From: Eubacteriales bacterium
GTDB taxonomy: Bacteria > Bacillota > Clostridia > Lachnospirales > Lachnospiraceae
Length of the DNA: 64,000 bases
Direction of reading: 5' to 3'
NCBI GenBank assembly: GCA_030536855.1
Contig: JAUNPK010000007.1
Location: 18,279-82,278 of the forward strand
Shown here: piece after piece, positions 51,687 through 61,059 of the stretch
Layout of the letters: each line of letters opens with the position of its first letter
Numbering within the stretch: the stretch's first letter is position 1
Notes under the pieces: model-generated
What the model was told of the DNA's origin: nothing
What the model saw: the letters and a program-made list of their open reading frames with translations, nothing else
Databases searched by the model: none
Made by a program: the position numbers and the translations under genes

Positions 51687-54107
51687 ATGGCGAATACAAC
51701 AACTTATAATCCCAAATCAATAGAGCCAAAATGGCAGAAGTATTGGGAAGAACATGAAACATTTAAGACAGATGTATGGGATTTTTCAAAGCCTAAATTT
51801 TACGCACTTGATATGTTCCCTTATCCATCAGGAGTAGGTCTTCATGCCGGACATCCTGAAGGATATACGGCTACAGATATTGTTTCCCGTATGAAGAGAA
51901 TGCAGGGATATAACGTATTACATCCAATGGGCTATGATTCCTTCGGCCTTCCTGCAGAGCAGTATGCTGTTAGTACAGGAAATCATCCTAATGGTTTTAC
52001 ACAGAAGAATATTGAAACCTTCAGTAAGCAGTTAAAAGAATTAGGATTTGATTATGATTGGAGTAAAATGTTAGCTACCAGTGATCCTAAGTTTTACAAG
52101 TGGACACAGTGGATTTTTAAGCAGTTATATCTTGATGGATATGCAAAATATGTAGATATGCCTGTTAACTGGTGTGAGGAACTGGGTACAGTACTTTCTA
52201 ATGATGAGGTTATCGATGGAAAGTCAGAGAGAGGCGGATTCCCTGTTGTAAGAAAGAACATGAAACAGTGGGTAATCGACCAGGTTGCATTTGCTGATAA
52301 GCTTCTTGAAGGACTTGAAGAAATAGATTGGCCTGAATCAACAAAGGAGATGCAGAGACACTGGATAGGTAAGTCTGAAGGTGTTGAAGTTGATTTTGAG
52401 ATTGAAGGTGGCGGAAAGTTTTCAATTTTCACTACATGTATCGAAACAATATACGGTATTACATTTATGGTTCTTGCTCCGGATGGACAGACTGTTAAAG
52501 ACCTTATGCCAAGAATTCAGAATAAGGAAGAAGTTCAGGCATATATAGATGAGACCGTAAAGAAAAATGATATGGACAGAACGGAGCTTAACAAGACTAA
52601 GTCCGGATGTGTTCTTGAAGGTATATATGCAATTAATCCTGTGAACGGTAAGAAAGTTCCTATCTTTATTGGTGATTTCGTTCTGGCAAATTATGGTACA
52701 GGCGCAGTTATGGCTGTTCCTTGCCATGACCAGCGTGATTTTGAATATTCTGAAGCACACAATATTCCTAGAATTCAGGTTATTGATGGTGGCGATGTTA
52801 CGGAGAAGGCTTTTGAAAAGTATGATTATCTGGGAAAGGGCTGTAAGCTCATTAATTCGGAGGAATTTACAGGACTTACCGTAGAGGAAGCGAAGGAAGC
52901 CATAACATCAAAGCTGGAGAAGATGGGTGTTGCAAGAAGAAAGGCAAATTATCATTTCCGTGAGTGGATATTTGCAAGACAGAGATACTGGGGTGAACCG
53001 GTGCCTGTTGTATATCTTGAAGATGGTGCTATTCATGTTCTTGATGATGAAGAACTACCTCTTATTCTTCCTGAACTGGAGGATTATAAGGGTAAGAATG
53101 GTAAAGCTCCTCTTGAAAATGCTACAGAGTGGAAAAATTATGAACATAATGGACTTAAGGGCAAGAGAGAGACATCTACAATGCCTGGTTCAGCAGGTTC
53201 AAGCTGGTACTATATAAGATATATTGATCCTGATAATGAAAAGGAGTTATGTGCTCCTGAACTCATGAAGCACTGGCTTCCGGTTGATTTATATATTGGA
53301 GGACCTGAGCATGCGGTAGGTCATCTTATATATTCAAGAATATGGAACAGATATTTATACGATAAGGGCATTTCTCCTGTTAAGGAGCCATTTAAGAAAC
53401 TTGTTCATCAGGGTATGATTCTTGGCTCTAACGGTATTAAAATGGGTAAGAGATTCCCTGAGTTTGTTATTAATCCAAGTGATATTGTTAATGATTACGG
53501 TGCAGATACACTGAGACTTTATGAGATGTTTATGGGACCTCTCGAAGCATCCAAGCCATGGAGCCAGCAGGGTGTAGAAGGCGCAAGAAGATTTATCGGT
53601 AAGGTTTGGAACTTCTTTACATCAGAGGAAAATGTGGTTGAAGAATCAACTGACAGCCTTAAGAAGGTATATAACCAGACTGTTAAAAAGGTTACACAGG
53701 ATTTTGAATCACTTGGATTTAATACAGCTATCAGCCAGATGATGATTTTCATGAATGCTGCAACAAAAGAAGGAAAATGTTCAAGAGAATATGCAGAAGG
53801 CTTCATAAAGATGTTCTCATGCATTTGCCCACATGTGGGAGAAGAAATGTGGAACAGATTAGGTCATGATGAAACTATTGCGTATGAAAAATGGCCGGAA
53901 TATGATGAAGAGGCATGCAAGGATGATACTGTAGAGATTGGTGTTCAGGTTAATGGTAAGGTTAAGGGAACTATTGAAATCGCAGTAGATGAAGATAAGG
54001 AATCTGTACTTGCTAAGGCTAAGAAGGCTATTGAAGGTAAGGTTACCGGCAATATTGTCAAGGAAATCTATGTACCTGGAAAGATTGTTAATATAGTAGT
54101 TAAATAA
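51687..54107 (+). CDS. leuS: Leucyl-tRNA synthetase
   Basis: Class I leucyl-tRNA synthetase of 806 residues. The HIGH-type motif is YPSGVGLHAGHPEGYTATD (~50), and the editing CP1 domain spans ~220-420 (VMAVPCHDQRDFEYSEAHNI in it). A Trp-rich block, WIFARQRYWGEPVPVVYLEDG, and SSWYYIRYIDPDN follow. At the place of the KMSKS loop, the sequence reads SNGIKMGKRFPEFVINPSD, so the second Lys-Ser is Lys-Arg rather than the usual KMSKS; other members of gut Clostridia and Bacteroidetes show similar forms as far as I recall. AGGAGG precedes ATG 51687. No T-box leader is visible. Confidence 0.96.
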   Translation: MANTTTYNPKSIEPKWQKYWEEHETFKTDVWDFSKPKFYALDMFPYPSGVGLHAGHPEGYTATDIVSRMKRMQGYNVLHPMGYDSFGLPAEQYAVSTGNHPNGFTQKNIETFSKQLKELGFDYDWSKMLATSDPKFYKWTQWIFKQLYLDGYAKYVDMPVNWCEELGTVLSNDEVIDGKSERGGFPVVRKNMKQWVIDQVAFADKLLEGLEEIDWPESTKEMQRHWIGKSEGVEVDFEIEGGGKFSIFTTCIETIYGITFMVLAPDGQTVKDLMPRIQNKEEVQAYIDETVKKNDMDRTELNKTKSGCVLEGIYAINPVNGKKVPIFIGDFVLANYGTGAVMAVPCHDQRDFEYSEAHNIPRIQVIDGGDVTEKAFEKYDYLGKGCKLINSEEFTGLTVEEAKEAITSKLEKMGVARRKANYHFREWIFARQRYWGEPVPVVYLEDGAIHVLDDEELPLILPELEDYKGKNGKAPLENATEWKNYEHNGLKGKRETSTMPGSAGSSWYYIRYIDPDNEKELCAPELMKHWLPVDLYIGGPEHAVGHLIYSRIWNRYLYDKGISPVKEPFKKLVHQGMILGSNGIKMGKRFPEFVINPSDIVNDYGADTLRLYEMFMGPLEASKPWSQQGVEGARRFIGKVWNFFTSEENVVEESTDSLKKVYNQTVKKVTQDFESLGFNTAISQMMIFMNAATKEGKCSREYAEGFIKMFSCICPHVGEEMWNRLGHDETIAYEKWPEYDEEACKDDTVEIGVQVNGKVKGTIEIAVDEDKESVLAKAKKAIEGKVTGNIVKEIYVPGKIVNIVVK

Positions 54108-54111
54108 TAGG

Positions 54112-54251
54112 ATCAGGGTGTTAAAAAACTGTTATAATTTTATGCCTTAGCAAGTTGCGCAAAAAAGATGGTTAGCACAATGGAATCTAAACCATCTTTT
54201 TCTGCGCAATTTGCCACTCAGGTTTTTAAAATAGACTTTTGACAACCTGAT
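54112..54251 (+). repeat. Palindromic element, copy 2
   Basis: The outer arms ATCAGGGTGTTAAAAAACT (54112-54130) and AGACTTTTGACAACCTGAT (54233-54251) form an imperfect 19-bp stem. An inner stem pairs AAGTTGCGCAAAAAAGATGG (54153-54172) with its near-complement at 54190-54211. The right arm shares YAGACTTTTGAC-type sequence with copy 1 at 20545-20563. It ends at the base before the stop codon of the minus-strand gene at 54252, so it separates convergent genes. Confidence 0.6.
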
Positions 54252-54494
54252 TTAAGAGTTATTTCCCAGCATCATTAAAAGGCTGGGAAGTATCTGCTGC
54301 TGTTCAGGAGTCATTGAAGGTTTTAAATCTTCAAATATAAGTTCGCAGTCTGATTTTGTGAATACAATTCCCGCCTGGTTTGCTTTATTGCTTATTGCCA
54401 GCATAAGGGGCAGTATTTCATTAACATCTTTTCCTTTTGACATAGTTTTAAATTCGTTAAGAAGCAGTTGCTTTCTAAAGTCAAGTTCTGACAT
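54252..54494 (-). CDS. Small hypothetical protein
   Basis: An 80-residue protein, MSELDFRKQLLLNEFKTMSK..., mostly helical and polar, ending TPEQQQILPSLLMMLGNNS. I chose ATG 54494, since AAGGGAG lies 6-10 nt upstream on this strand; the longer frame to 54572 overlaps the end of the upstream gene. It is the last of three co-directional minus-strand genes (Cys-rich protein, 200-residue protein, this). It ends on the edge of a palindromic repeat. There is no signal peptide and no family I recognise. The shared Met/Leu/Asn-rich C-terminal style with the neighbouring gene may reflect a related function. Confidence 0.62.
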   Translation of the reverse strand: MSELDFRKQLLLNEFKTMSKGKDVNEILPLMLAISNKANQAGIVFTKSDCELIFEDLKPSMTPEQQQILPSLLMMLGNNS

Positions 54495-54546
54495 ATACAT
54501 CTCCCTTAAATGTCTTATTATTGGATAATATAAAGCTGTCCGGACA

Positions 54547-55149
54547 CTATCCGGTAAAATCAATCTTATCAAGTTCTTTTATGTACTCGTCATACAACTG
54601 TTGTTGTTTATTATTCATCATATTGTTTCCGCTGAGAAGGTTCATAATATTCGATAAATTATTCATCATGGATGGATTAATATTATTGACAGTTTTGTTG
54701 CTATCAGGGTTATTACTATCATTACCAGAATTGTTGTCAGAATTATCATTATTTTTTTTATGATCTGTTTCCGGATTGTCAGGATTCATCGAGTTAAAGA
54801 TATTGAATAAATCAGACATTTGAGAATAATTCTCATATGTTCGTATGATTGTTTCTATATTTTCGGGACAGGTGCTAATTATTGCCTCCATAATAGCTTT
54901 GTCATTAATTATATCTTGTATGCCGGAATTGAAACTTATGCCTTTACTGTCTGAGCAGGAAGCAAATTTATTGCAGTTAACAGGTGATTCATAGAATTTT
55001 ATTGTGCTGATAAGTTCGCAGAATCGTACAAGTATGGAAAATGTACGTTGCATCTCATATTCCATAAAGGGAATAACTGCTTTTATTATCTGAATGTATT
55101 CAGGTAGAGTTAAATTATCAAACTCTGTTATAGGAATTGTTTTTGCCAT
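54547..55149 (-). CDS. Hypothetical protein with Asn/Asp/Ser-rich linker
   Basis: A 200-residue protein. Residues ~1-120 are helical with four Cys (KAVIPFMEYEMQRTFSILVRFCELI and later SPVNCNKFASC, STCPENIE). Residues ~125-160 are a low-complexity Asn/Asp/Ser linker (NNDNSDNNSGNDSNNPDSN). A helical C-terminus (NLSNIMNLLSGNNMMNNKQQQLYDEYIKELDKI) follows. It precedes the 80-residue gene by 52 bp. No signal peptide or membrane helix is visible. This kind of protein is found as an unknown next to spore or coat-like genes in clostridia, but I cannot support that here beyond the neighbouring Cys/Gly-rich gene. The function is unknown. Confidence 0.65.
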   Translation of the reverse strand: MAKTIPITEFDNLTLPEYIQIIKAVIPFMEYEMQRTFSILVRFCELISTIKFYESPVNCNKFASCSDSKGISFNSGIQDIINDKAIMEAIISTCPENIETIIRTYENYSQMSDLFNIFNSMNPDNPETDHKKNNDNSDNNSGNDSNNPDSNKTVNNINPSMMNNLSNIMNLLSGNNMMNNKQQQLYDEYIKELDKIDFTG

Positions 55150-55269
55150 AAATCACCTTGTCCTGTCTTTTTTTATATATTATATTCAACATAAGCCGTT
55201 GTATGATTTTACTTTAACGTAAAGTTAGACCGCATAATGCGGCCTAACCACAACATATATTCCGGTTAT

Positions 55270-55545
55270 TTAGTTACATCCGCAACCGCCGCTGCATCCG
55301 CATCCATCGTTACATCCCCAGCCAGAGTTACCAGAGCAGAAGAAGAGAAGGATTATAATCCAGATGCAGCAGTTGTTTCCGCTGCCACCCCAAATCGATC
55401 TGCTGCCGCATCCGCCGCAGTCACCACATCCGTTATTACCTCCGCAAAGAAGAAGTAAAATGATTATCCAGATGCAGGAATTATTGTTACCTCCGCATCT
55501 GCAATCTCCACATCCACCGCAGTTTGTTGCTGCTAAATCGCTCAT
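55270..55545 (-). CDS. Cys/Gly-rich protein with duplicated hydrophobic motif
   Basis: A 91-residue protein, about one quarter Gly and one fifth Cys. It has two copies of a module: NNNSCIWIIILLLLCGGNNG (~20-39) and GNNCCIWIIILLFFCSGNSG (~56-75), each followed by GCGDCGGCG-type runs, with a Cys-rich C-terminus ending GCSGGCGCN. The N-terminus MSDLAATNCGGCGD resembles the family annotated as chorion-class high-cysteine protein in Lachnospiraceae. I chose ATG 55545 with GGAGG eight nt upstream rather than ATG 55560, which precedes that site. Possibly a spore, coat or membrane-associated metal- or disulfide-rich protein; the role is unknown. Confidence 0.75.
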   Translation of the reverse strand: MSDLAATNCGGCGDCRCGGNNNSCIWIIILLLLCGGNNGCGDCGGCGSRSIWGGSGNNCCIWIIILLFFCSGNSGWGCNDGCGCSGGCGCN

Positions 55546-55767
55546 ATTCAAAGCCTCCATATTTCATTTACAATACAATTCTATGAACTATTGCTTGGCT
55601 ATGTTCATGGAATTTTTATAATTTTTTACAATACCCATATATAAATGCTTAACAGGATTGATGTCAGGGCAAAATGAGAAGAGGCTTGTTGCATTCTGAC
55701 TGATTTTATTATATTATCTGTTATGTCTATGTAATTTTGGATAAAAGGTATTTGTAGGAGATAGATA

Positions 55768-56841
55768 ATGAAAATATCTGTAATTATTCCATCGCTTAAC
55801 CCGGATGAGAAACTAATATGTGTAGTAGATTCACTTATAGGAGAAGGATTTGATGACATAATTCTGGTTAATGATGGCAGTGATAAAGAACATATGTGGC
55901 CATTTGAGAAGCTTTCTTCTTACAGTCAGTGTACAATTCTCACCCATGAGGTTAATAAGGGTAAAGGCCGTGGATTAAAAACAGCTTTTGAATTTTGTAT
56001 GAATAACAGAAGAGATTGCGATGGTGTCGTCACTGTTGATGGTGATAATCAGCACAAGGCAAATGATATCTACAACTGCTGCAGGGCTATGGTGGAATCG
56101 GACAAAGTTATTCTGGGTGTGAGGGATTTCAGCGGTAAAGATGTTCCTTTTAAGAGTAGTTTCGGAAACAATATGACAAGTTTTGTATTCAAGCTACTTT
56201 GTGGGCTTAAAATATCTGATACCCAGACGGGCTTGAGAGCAATACCTTTTAAATACTTGGAGGATTTCTGTCAGGTTGAGGGAGAGAGATTTGAGTACGA
56301 AACCAATATGTTATTGGAATTTAACAGAAAATCAATTCCATTTGACCAGGTACCTATTGAAACGGTTTACATAGAAGAAAATGCGTCAACACATTTTAAT
56401 CCCATAAAGGATTCAATTAAAATATATAAGGTTATACTAAAGTATGTGTTTAAAAAAACTTCATGGAAATATACTTTGAGTTCTCTGGCAAGCTGGGTTA
56501 TAGATAATGCTTTATTTAATATACTTGAGTTTATATTTGCAGCAATGACATTGTCTTTAAGACTGTTGTTGTGTACAGGAGTTGCAAGAGTATTATCTTC
56601 AATCTTTAACTTTGCAGTTAACAGAAATATTGTTTTTAAGTCAGATAAGAATATTAAGACTACAATAGTGAAATATTACATTTTATGGGTATGCCAGCTT
56701 ATGGCATCTTACGGACTGGTATATCTGGTTTCAAATGTACTTTCACTTGGTTATGTCCTTATAGCGGTTGCAAAGATTGTTATTGATTTGGGATTGTTTG
56801 TAATTAGTTATAATATTCAAAAAAAATGGGTTTTTAAATAA
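55768..56841 (+). CDS. Family 2 glycosyltransferase with C-terminal GtrA-like membrane domain
   Basis: A 357-residue protein. Residues ~1-215 form a GT2 (dolichol-phosphate mannose synthase-like) domain with the nucleotide-sugar motif ISVIIPSLNPDEKLICVVDSLIGEG, the VTVDGDNQHKANDI (DXD-type) and DTQTGLRAIPFKYLE. Residues ~235-355 form a GtrA-like membrane domain with four helices (LASWVIDNALFNILEFIFAA, ARVLSSIFNFAVNRNIVFK, YYILWVCQLMASYGLVYL). Such fusions make polyprenyl-phosphate sugars and may flip them. It is followed 43 bp later by a flippase gene, suggesting glycan or wall polymer synthesis. ATG 55768 follows TAGGAGA. Confidence 0.85.
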   Translation: MKISVIIPSLNPDEKLICVVDSLIGEGFDDIILVNDGSDKEHMWPFEKLSSYSQCTILTHEVNKGKGRGLKTAFEFCMNNRRDCDGVVTVDGDNQHKANDIYNCCRAMVESDKVILGVRDFSGKDVPFKSSFGNNMTSFVFKLLCGLKISDTQTGLRAIPFKYLEDFCQVEGERFEYETNMLLEFNRKSIPFDQVPIETVYIEENASTHFNPIKDSIKIYKVILKYVFKKTSWKYTLSSLASWVIDNALFNILEFIFAAMTLSLRLLLCTGVARVLSSIFNFAVNRNIVFKSDKNIKTTIVKYYILWVCQLMASYGLVYLVSNVLSLGYVLIAVAKIVIDLGLFVISYNIQKKWVFK

Positions 56842-56884
56842 GTAATGCAGGGTAATCCCGGTCTTGGCAAAGTGAGGAAATACT

Positions 56885-58459
56885 ATGTCGCAGGATAATA
56901 AGCGTAATTTTATAATGCATGGCTCAATATTGGCCATAGCAGGAATATTAGTTAGAATTATCGGAATGCTCTATAGAATACCGGTCCTTAACATCATAGG
57001 AAGTGAAGGTAACGGTATTTATGGAACAGCGTATAATGTGTATAATATTATGCTTGTACTGTCTTCTTACGGTCTTCCTATGGCAGTTTCTAAGCTGATA
57101 TCTGAAAGATTTACAAAACGCAAATATAAAAGTGCAGCCAAGGTGCTTCACTGTTCCCTGGTGGTATCATTTATCACTGGTGGTGTGGCTGCATTGATGG
57201 TTTTCTTTGGAGCAGACTTCATTGAAAATATTGTTTATGGTGGAGGAGTTCCGGGATTGGCAATTCCATTGAGAGTGTTAGCACCTACAATTTTTCTTGT
57301 AGCAGTGCTTGGAGTGCTAAGAGGTTTCTTTCAAGGACAAGGAACTATGATTCCTACTGCGGTTTCGCAGATATTTGAACAAATAATTAATGCCGTTGTA
57401 AGTATAGCGGCAGGATATATTCTGATTAATGCATATAAAGATACTTCAAATGCATCGGCTTACGGTGCGGCAGGAAGTACACTTGGTACTGCAATGGGTG
57501 CTCTTACGGCGGTAATCATGTTTGTACTGCTTTATTTTGTATATCGACCTGTATTTATGCGAATGGTTGGCAGGGATAGAAGTCGTGACAGAGATGACAT
57601 CGGATATATCTACAAGGCAATTGTTCTAACAATGATACCTATTATTGTGGGACAGACATTTTATCAAATCAGTGCCCTGATTGATGATGTAATGTTTAGC
57701 AATATTATGATGACAAGGAATGTAACTCAGAGTATAACTACAGATTTAGGTAATTTCAGTTCCAGTTATACGCTGCTTATCGGTATACCTCAGGGAATAG
57801 CTACTGCAATGTCAGCTTCCATGTTGCCAAGTATAGTTGCTTCTTATACAGAAAAGGATTTTCCGTCTGTACAGACTAAGCTTACAAAGACATTGAAGAC
57901 AAATATGTTTGTGGCAATACCTTCCTTTGTAGGCTTGTTTGTCATAGGGCAGCCTTTGATTAAACTGTTATTTGCAAGATATAATAGTGAGCAGGGTGGC
58001 ATAATGTTAAAGATAGGTGCCATCGCAGTTGTTTTCTACACTTTGTCAACGGTGACAAGTTCAGCACTGCAGGGTATTAATAAGATGAAGATACCAATGA
58101 TTAATTCATTTATATCCCTTGTGGTTCATATTGTACTTGTATTTTGTTTGTTGATGTTTACTCCATTGGGGATTTATTCCCTGGTTATAGGAAACGCTTC
58201 ATTTCCTGTTATAATTTTTGTGCTGAACCTTAAAGCTCTGTACCAGGAATGCAATTACCAAATTCCTATTGTGCCGGTATTTGCAAAACCAGCCATAAGT
58301 TCACTGATTATGGGAATCTTTACATTTTTGGCTTATGATGCTATGTTTGCAATTACTTCATCTAATATTATTTCGTTTATAATTGCATTTGTTGTTGCTT
58401 TGGCAACATATTTTGCATCATATTATGTTTTTACAAAGAAGATAAAGATATTTGAATAA
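56885..58459 (+). CDS. Polysaccharide/lipid flippase (SpoVB/MATE family)
   Basis: A 524-residue integral membrane protein with about 14 helices, of the MOP superfamily (SpoVB/MurJ/RfbX type). The start FIMHGSILAIAGILVRIIGMLYRIPVLNIIGSEGNGIYGTAYNVYNIML is characteristic of SpoVB-like proteins, and the segment PTIFLVAVLGVLRGFFQGQGTMIPTAVSQIFEQI is conserved. Members export lipid-linked saccharides, often peptidoglycan precursors or spore-cortex material. It lies directly after the GT2-GtrA gene and just before clpC. ATG 56885 follows GTGAGGA. Whether it is a general lipid II flippase or a specific polysaccharide exporter cannot be read from sequence. Confidence 0.88.
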   Translation: MSQDNKRNFIMHGSILAIAGILVRIIGMLYRIPVLNIIGSEGNGIYGTAYNVYNIMLVLSSYGLPMAVSKLISERFTKRKYKSAAKVLHCSLVVSFITGGVAALMVFFGADFIENIVYGGGVPGLAIPLRVLAPTIFLVAVLGVLRGFFQGQGTMIPTAVSQIFEQIINAVVSIAAGYILINAYKDTSNASAYGAAGSTLGTAMGALTAVIMFVLLYFVYRPVFMRMVGRDRSRDRDDIGYIYKAIVLTMIPIIVGQTFYQISALIDDVMFSNIMMTRNVTQSITTDLGNFSSSYTLLIGIPQGIATAMSASMLPSIVASYTEKDFPSVQTKLTKTLKTNMFVAIPSFVGLFVIGQPLIKLLFARYNSEQGGIMLKIGAIAVVFYTLSTVTSSALQGINKMKIPMINSFISLVVHIVLVFCLLMFTPLGIYSLVIGNASFPVIIFVLNLKALYQECNYQIPIVPVFAKPAISSLIMGIFTFLAYDAMFAITSSNIISFIIAFVVALATYFASYYVFTKKIKIFE

Positions 58460-58482
58460 ATGTAGAAAGAGAGGACAGAAAT

Positions 58483-60945
58483 ATGCAAAGCAGATTTACT
58501 AATAAAGCAAATGAAGCATTAAAGTATGCTGCAGAGACGTCGGCTATGTTAGGACATGGATATGTAGGTTCTGAACACCTCTTGATTGGATTAGTAAAAG
58601 CGGAGGGCAGCCTTGCATCCTCTGTACTTGTAAGCAACGATGTTACTGATGAGAAGCTTATTAATCTGGTTTATCAGCTGATTGCACCTGATAATGTGGT
58701 AAGTGTTAAGGAACCTATGGGATATACACCAAGAGTGAGAAGGATTCTTGAGGGAGCTATAAAAGAGGCTGCCAGATTTAATTCTGCAGATATAGGTACG
58801 GAGCATATTCTCATAGCCGTAATCAAGGAGACTGACAGTGTTGCAGCAAGACTTCTCAATACTATGGGAGTGTCTATTAAGAAAATATACGCTGATTTAC
58901 TGACTGCCATGGGTGAAAATACCTCAAGGCTTAATGAAGATTTTCATAATGGTAAACTTGTGGGAAAAGACAAGAAATCCACACAGACTCTCGACCAGTA
59001 CAGTAGAGATTTAACAGAGCTCGCAAGGCTTGGTAAATTAGACCCGGTAATTGGAAGAGAAGAGGAAATTCAAAGAGTTATTCAGATACTTTCCAGAAGA
59101 ACAAAGAACAATCCCTGCCTTATTGGTGAGCCGGGTGTAGGTAAAACGGCTGTTGTGGAAGGGCTTGCGTCAAGAATTGTGGAAGGAGACGTTCCGGAAA
59201 CAATAAAAGATATGAGACTTCTGACTCTGGATCTTTCCGGAATGGTTGCAGGCTCTAAATATAGAGGTGAATTTGAGGAAAGAATAAAAAGAGTAATTTC
59301 GGAAGTGAGAAATGCAGGAAACGTACTTCTTTTTATCGATGAACTTCACACTATTATAGGAGCAGGCGGAGCAGAAGGAGCTTTGGATGCATCCAATATT
59401 TTAAAGCCATCTCTTGCCAGAGGTGAAATTCAGATAATAGGTGCCACAACTATTGAAGAATACAGAAAACGTATTGAAAAAGATGCTGCATTTGAAAGAA
59501 GATTCCAGCCTGTTAAGATTCAAGAACCTACTGTGGAGGAAAGCATAGAAGTTCTTATGGGACTTCGCAGTAAGTATGAACAGCATCATAATGTAACAAT
59601 AACAGATGAGGCAGTAGTTGCAGCTGTAAAATTATCAAAGAGATATATAAATGACAGATTTTTGCCTGATAAAGCAATAGACCTTATTGATGAGTCATCA
59701 TCAAGAGCCAGACTTCAAGCATTTGTTATTCCTAATGATGTGAGGAAACTTGAAAAGGAAATAAAGGAATTATCAGAACAAAAAGAAGATGCGATTATGC
59801 ATGAAAACTTTGAAGAGGCTGGAACAATAAAAAAGAAACAGGCCGCAAAGAAAAACAAGCTTGAAAAAATAAAAGCTCAGTGGCAGGAGAAAATGGATAA
59901 TTCGGACATTGTGGTAGATGAAAATGACATTGCCGGCACGGTAGCTTTATGGACAAAAATTCCTGTTTCAAGAATTGCAGAGGCTGAGTCTGAAAGACTT
60001 ATTCATCTTGAAGAGACTCTCCATGAAAGAGTTATAGGTCAGGATGAAGCAGTAACAGCAGTTGCGAAGGCAATAAGACGTGGAAGAGTTGGACTTAAAG
60101 ATCCTAACAGACCAATTGGTTCTTTCCTGTTTTTGGGTCCTACTGGTGTAGGTAAGACGGAACTTTCCAAAACACTGGCAGATGCTATGTTTGGAACAGA
60201 TAATTCTCTTATCAGAGTAGATATGTCTGAATTCATGGAGAAACATACGGTTTCTAAACTCATAGGTTCACCTCCGGGATATGTAGGATATGACGAAGGC
60301 GGACAGCTAAGCGAAAAGGTAAGAAGAAATCCATATTCTGTTGTTTTATTTGATGAGGTGGAAAAAGCTCATCCTGATGTGTTTAATATTCTTCTACAGG
60401 TTCTTGATGATGGCAGAATTACTGATTCTACAGGACGCGTGGTAGACTTCAAAAATACCATTATAATTATGACCTCCAATGCAGGAGCAGAAAATATAGT
60501 TTCGCCAAAGTCGTTGGGATTTATTTCGGGACTTACTGAAGAACAGAATCATGAAACTATGAAATCTAAAGTTATGGATGAAGTTAAGAGAATTTTCAAG
60601 CCTGAATTCATTAACCGTATTGACGATATTATTGTATTCCATACTCTTAATAAAGAGCAGGTCGGACATATCGTTGATATCCTTGTTTCAACAGTTAATA
60701 AGAGAATTATGGAGCAGATGAAACTTTCAATTGAATTGGATGATGAGGCTAAGAAGTGGATTGTAGATAAGGGATATGATCCCAAATATGGTGCAAGACC
60801 TCTTAAACGTACTATTCAAAGTGAATTGGAGGATGCTTTGGCAGAAAGAATTCTTGAAGGTAAGATTAAAACCGGAAACAGAGTTAAGGTAGGAGTAAAG
60901 GACAATAAACTTAACTTTACTTTAAAAAGAGGCATTAATAAGTAA
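58483..60945 (+). CDS. clpC: ATP-dependent Clp protease ATP-binding subunit ClpC
   Basis: An 820-residue Hsp100 AAA+ unfoldase. The N-terminal Clp-N domain (~1-145) carries two repeats. The first AAA module has Walker A GEPGVGKTAVVEGLA and the pore-loop YRGEFEERIKRV, and Walker B LFIDELHTIIGAGGAEGALDA. A UVR/middle segment (HENFEEAGTIKKKQAAKKN, ~430-460) and the second AAA module (GPTGVGKTELSK, YVGYDEGGQLSEKVRR) follow. With ClpP (not in the window) it degrades regulatory and misfolded proteins. In many Firmicutes clpC lies in a ctsR-mcsA-mcsB-clpC-radA operon; here ctsR and mcsAB are absent and a small conserved gene separates clpC from radA. Confidence 0.97.
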   Translation: MQSRFTNKANEALKYAAETSAMLGHGYVGSEHLLIGLVKAEGSLASSVLVSNDVTDEKLINLVYQLIAPDNVVSVKEPMGYTPRVRRILEGAIKEAARFNSADIGTEHILIAVIKETDSVAARLLNTMGVSIKKIYADLLTAMGENTSRLNEDFHNGKLVGKDKKSTQTLDQYSRDLTELARLGKLDPVIGREEEIQRVIQILSRRTKNNPCLIGEPGVGKTAVVEGLASRIVEGDVPETIKDMRLLTLDLSGMVAGSKYRGEFEERIKRVISEVRNAGNVLLFIDELHTIIGAGGAEGALDASNILKPSLARGEIQIIGATTIEEYRKRIEKDAAFERRFQPVKIQEPTVEESIEVLMGLRSKYEQHHNVTITDEAVVAAVKLSKRYINDRFLPDKAIDLIDESSSRARLQAFVIPNDVRKLEKEIKELSEQKEDAIMHENFEEAGTIKKKQAAKKNKLEKIKAQWQEKMDNSDIVVDENDIAGTVALWTKIPVSRIAEAESERLIHLEETLHERVIGQDEAVTAVAKAIRRGRVGLKDPNRPIGSFLFLGPTGVGKTELSKTLADAMFGTDNSLIRVDMSEFMEKHTVSKLIGSPPGYVGYDEGGQLSEKVRRNPYSVVLFDEVEKAHPDVFNILLQVLDDGRITDSTGRVVDFKNTIIIMTSNAGAENIVSPKSLGFISGLTEEQNHETMKSKVMDEVKRIFKPEFINRIDDIIVFHTLNKEQVGHIVDILVSTVNKRIMEQMKLSIELDDEAKKWIVDKGYDPKYGARPLKRTIQSELEDALAERILEGKIKTGNRVKVGVKDNKLNFTLKRGINK

Positions 60946-61059
60946 ACAATAAATTCATTAAATGTTAATAAAATATAAAATCTAAGTACTAGCACATTCA
61001 TTGATGTTGGTGTATAATTAGAGCAGAGATAATCGTAAAACACGTAGGAGGACAATAAT

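Noticed and set aside
55270-55545. CRISPR or direct-repeat array
   Set aside because: The repetition comes from Gly/Cys codons and a duplicated protein module; no regular repeat-spacer pattern exists here or anywhere in the window.
55237-55621. Plus-strand ORFs opposite the Cys/Gly-rich gene
   Set aside because: The Ala/Ser/Pro/His-rich translations are shadows of the repeated Gly/Cys codons on the minus strand.
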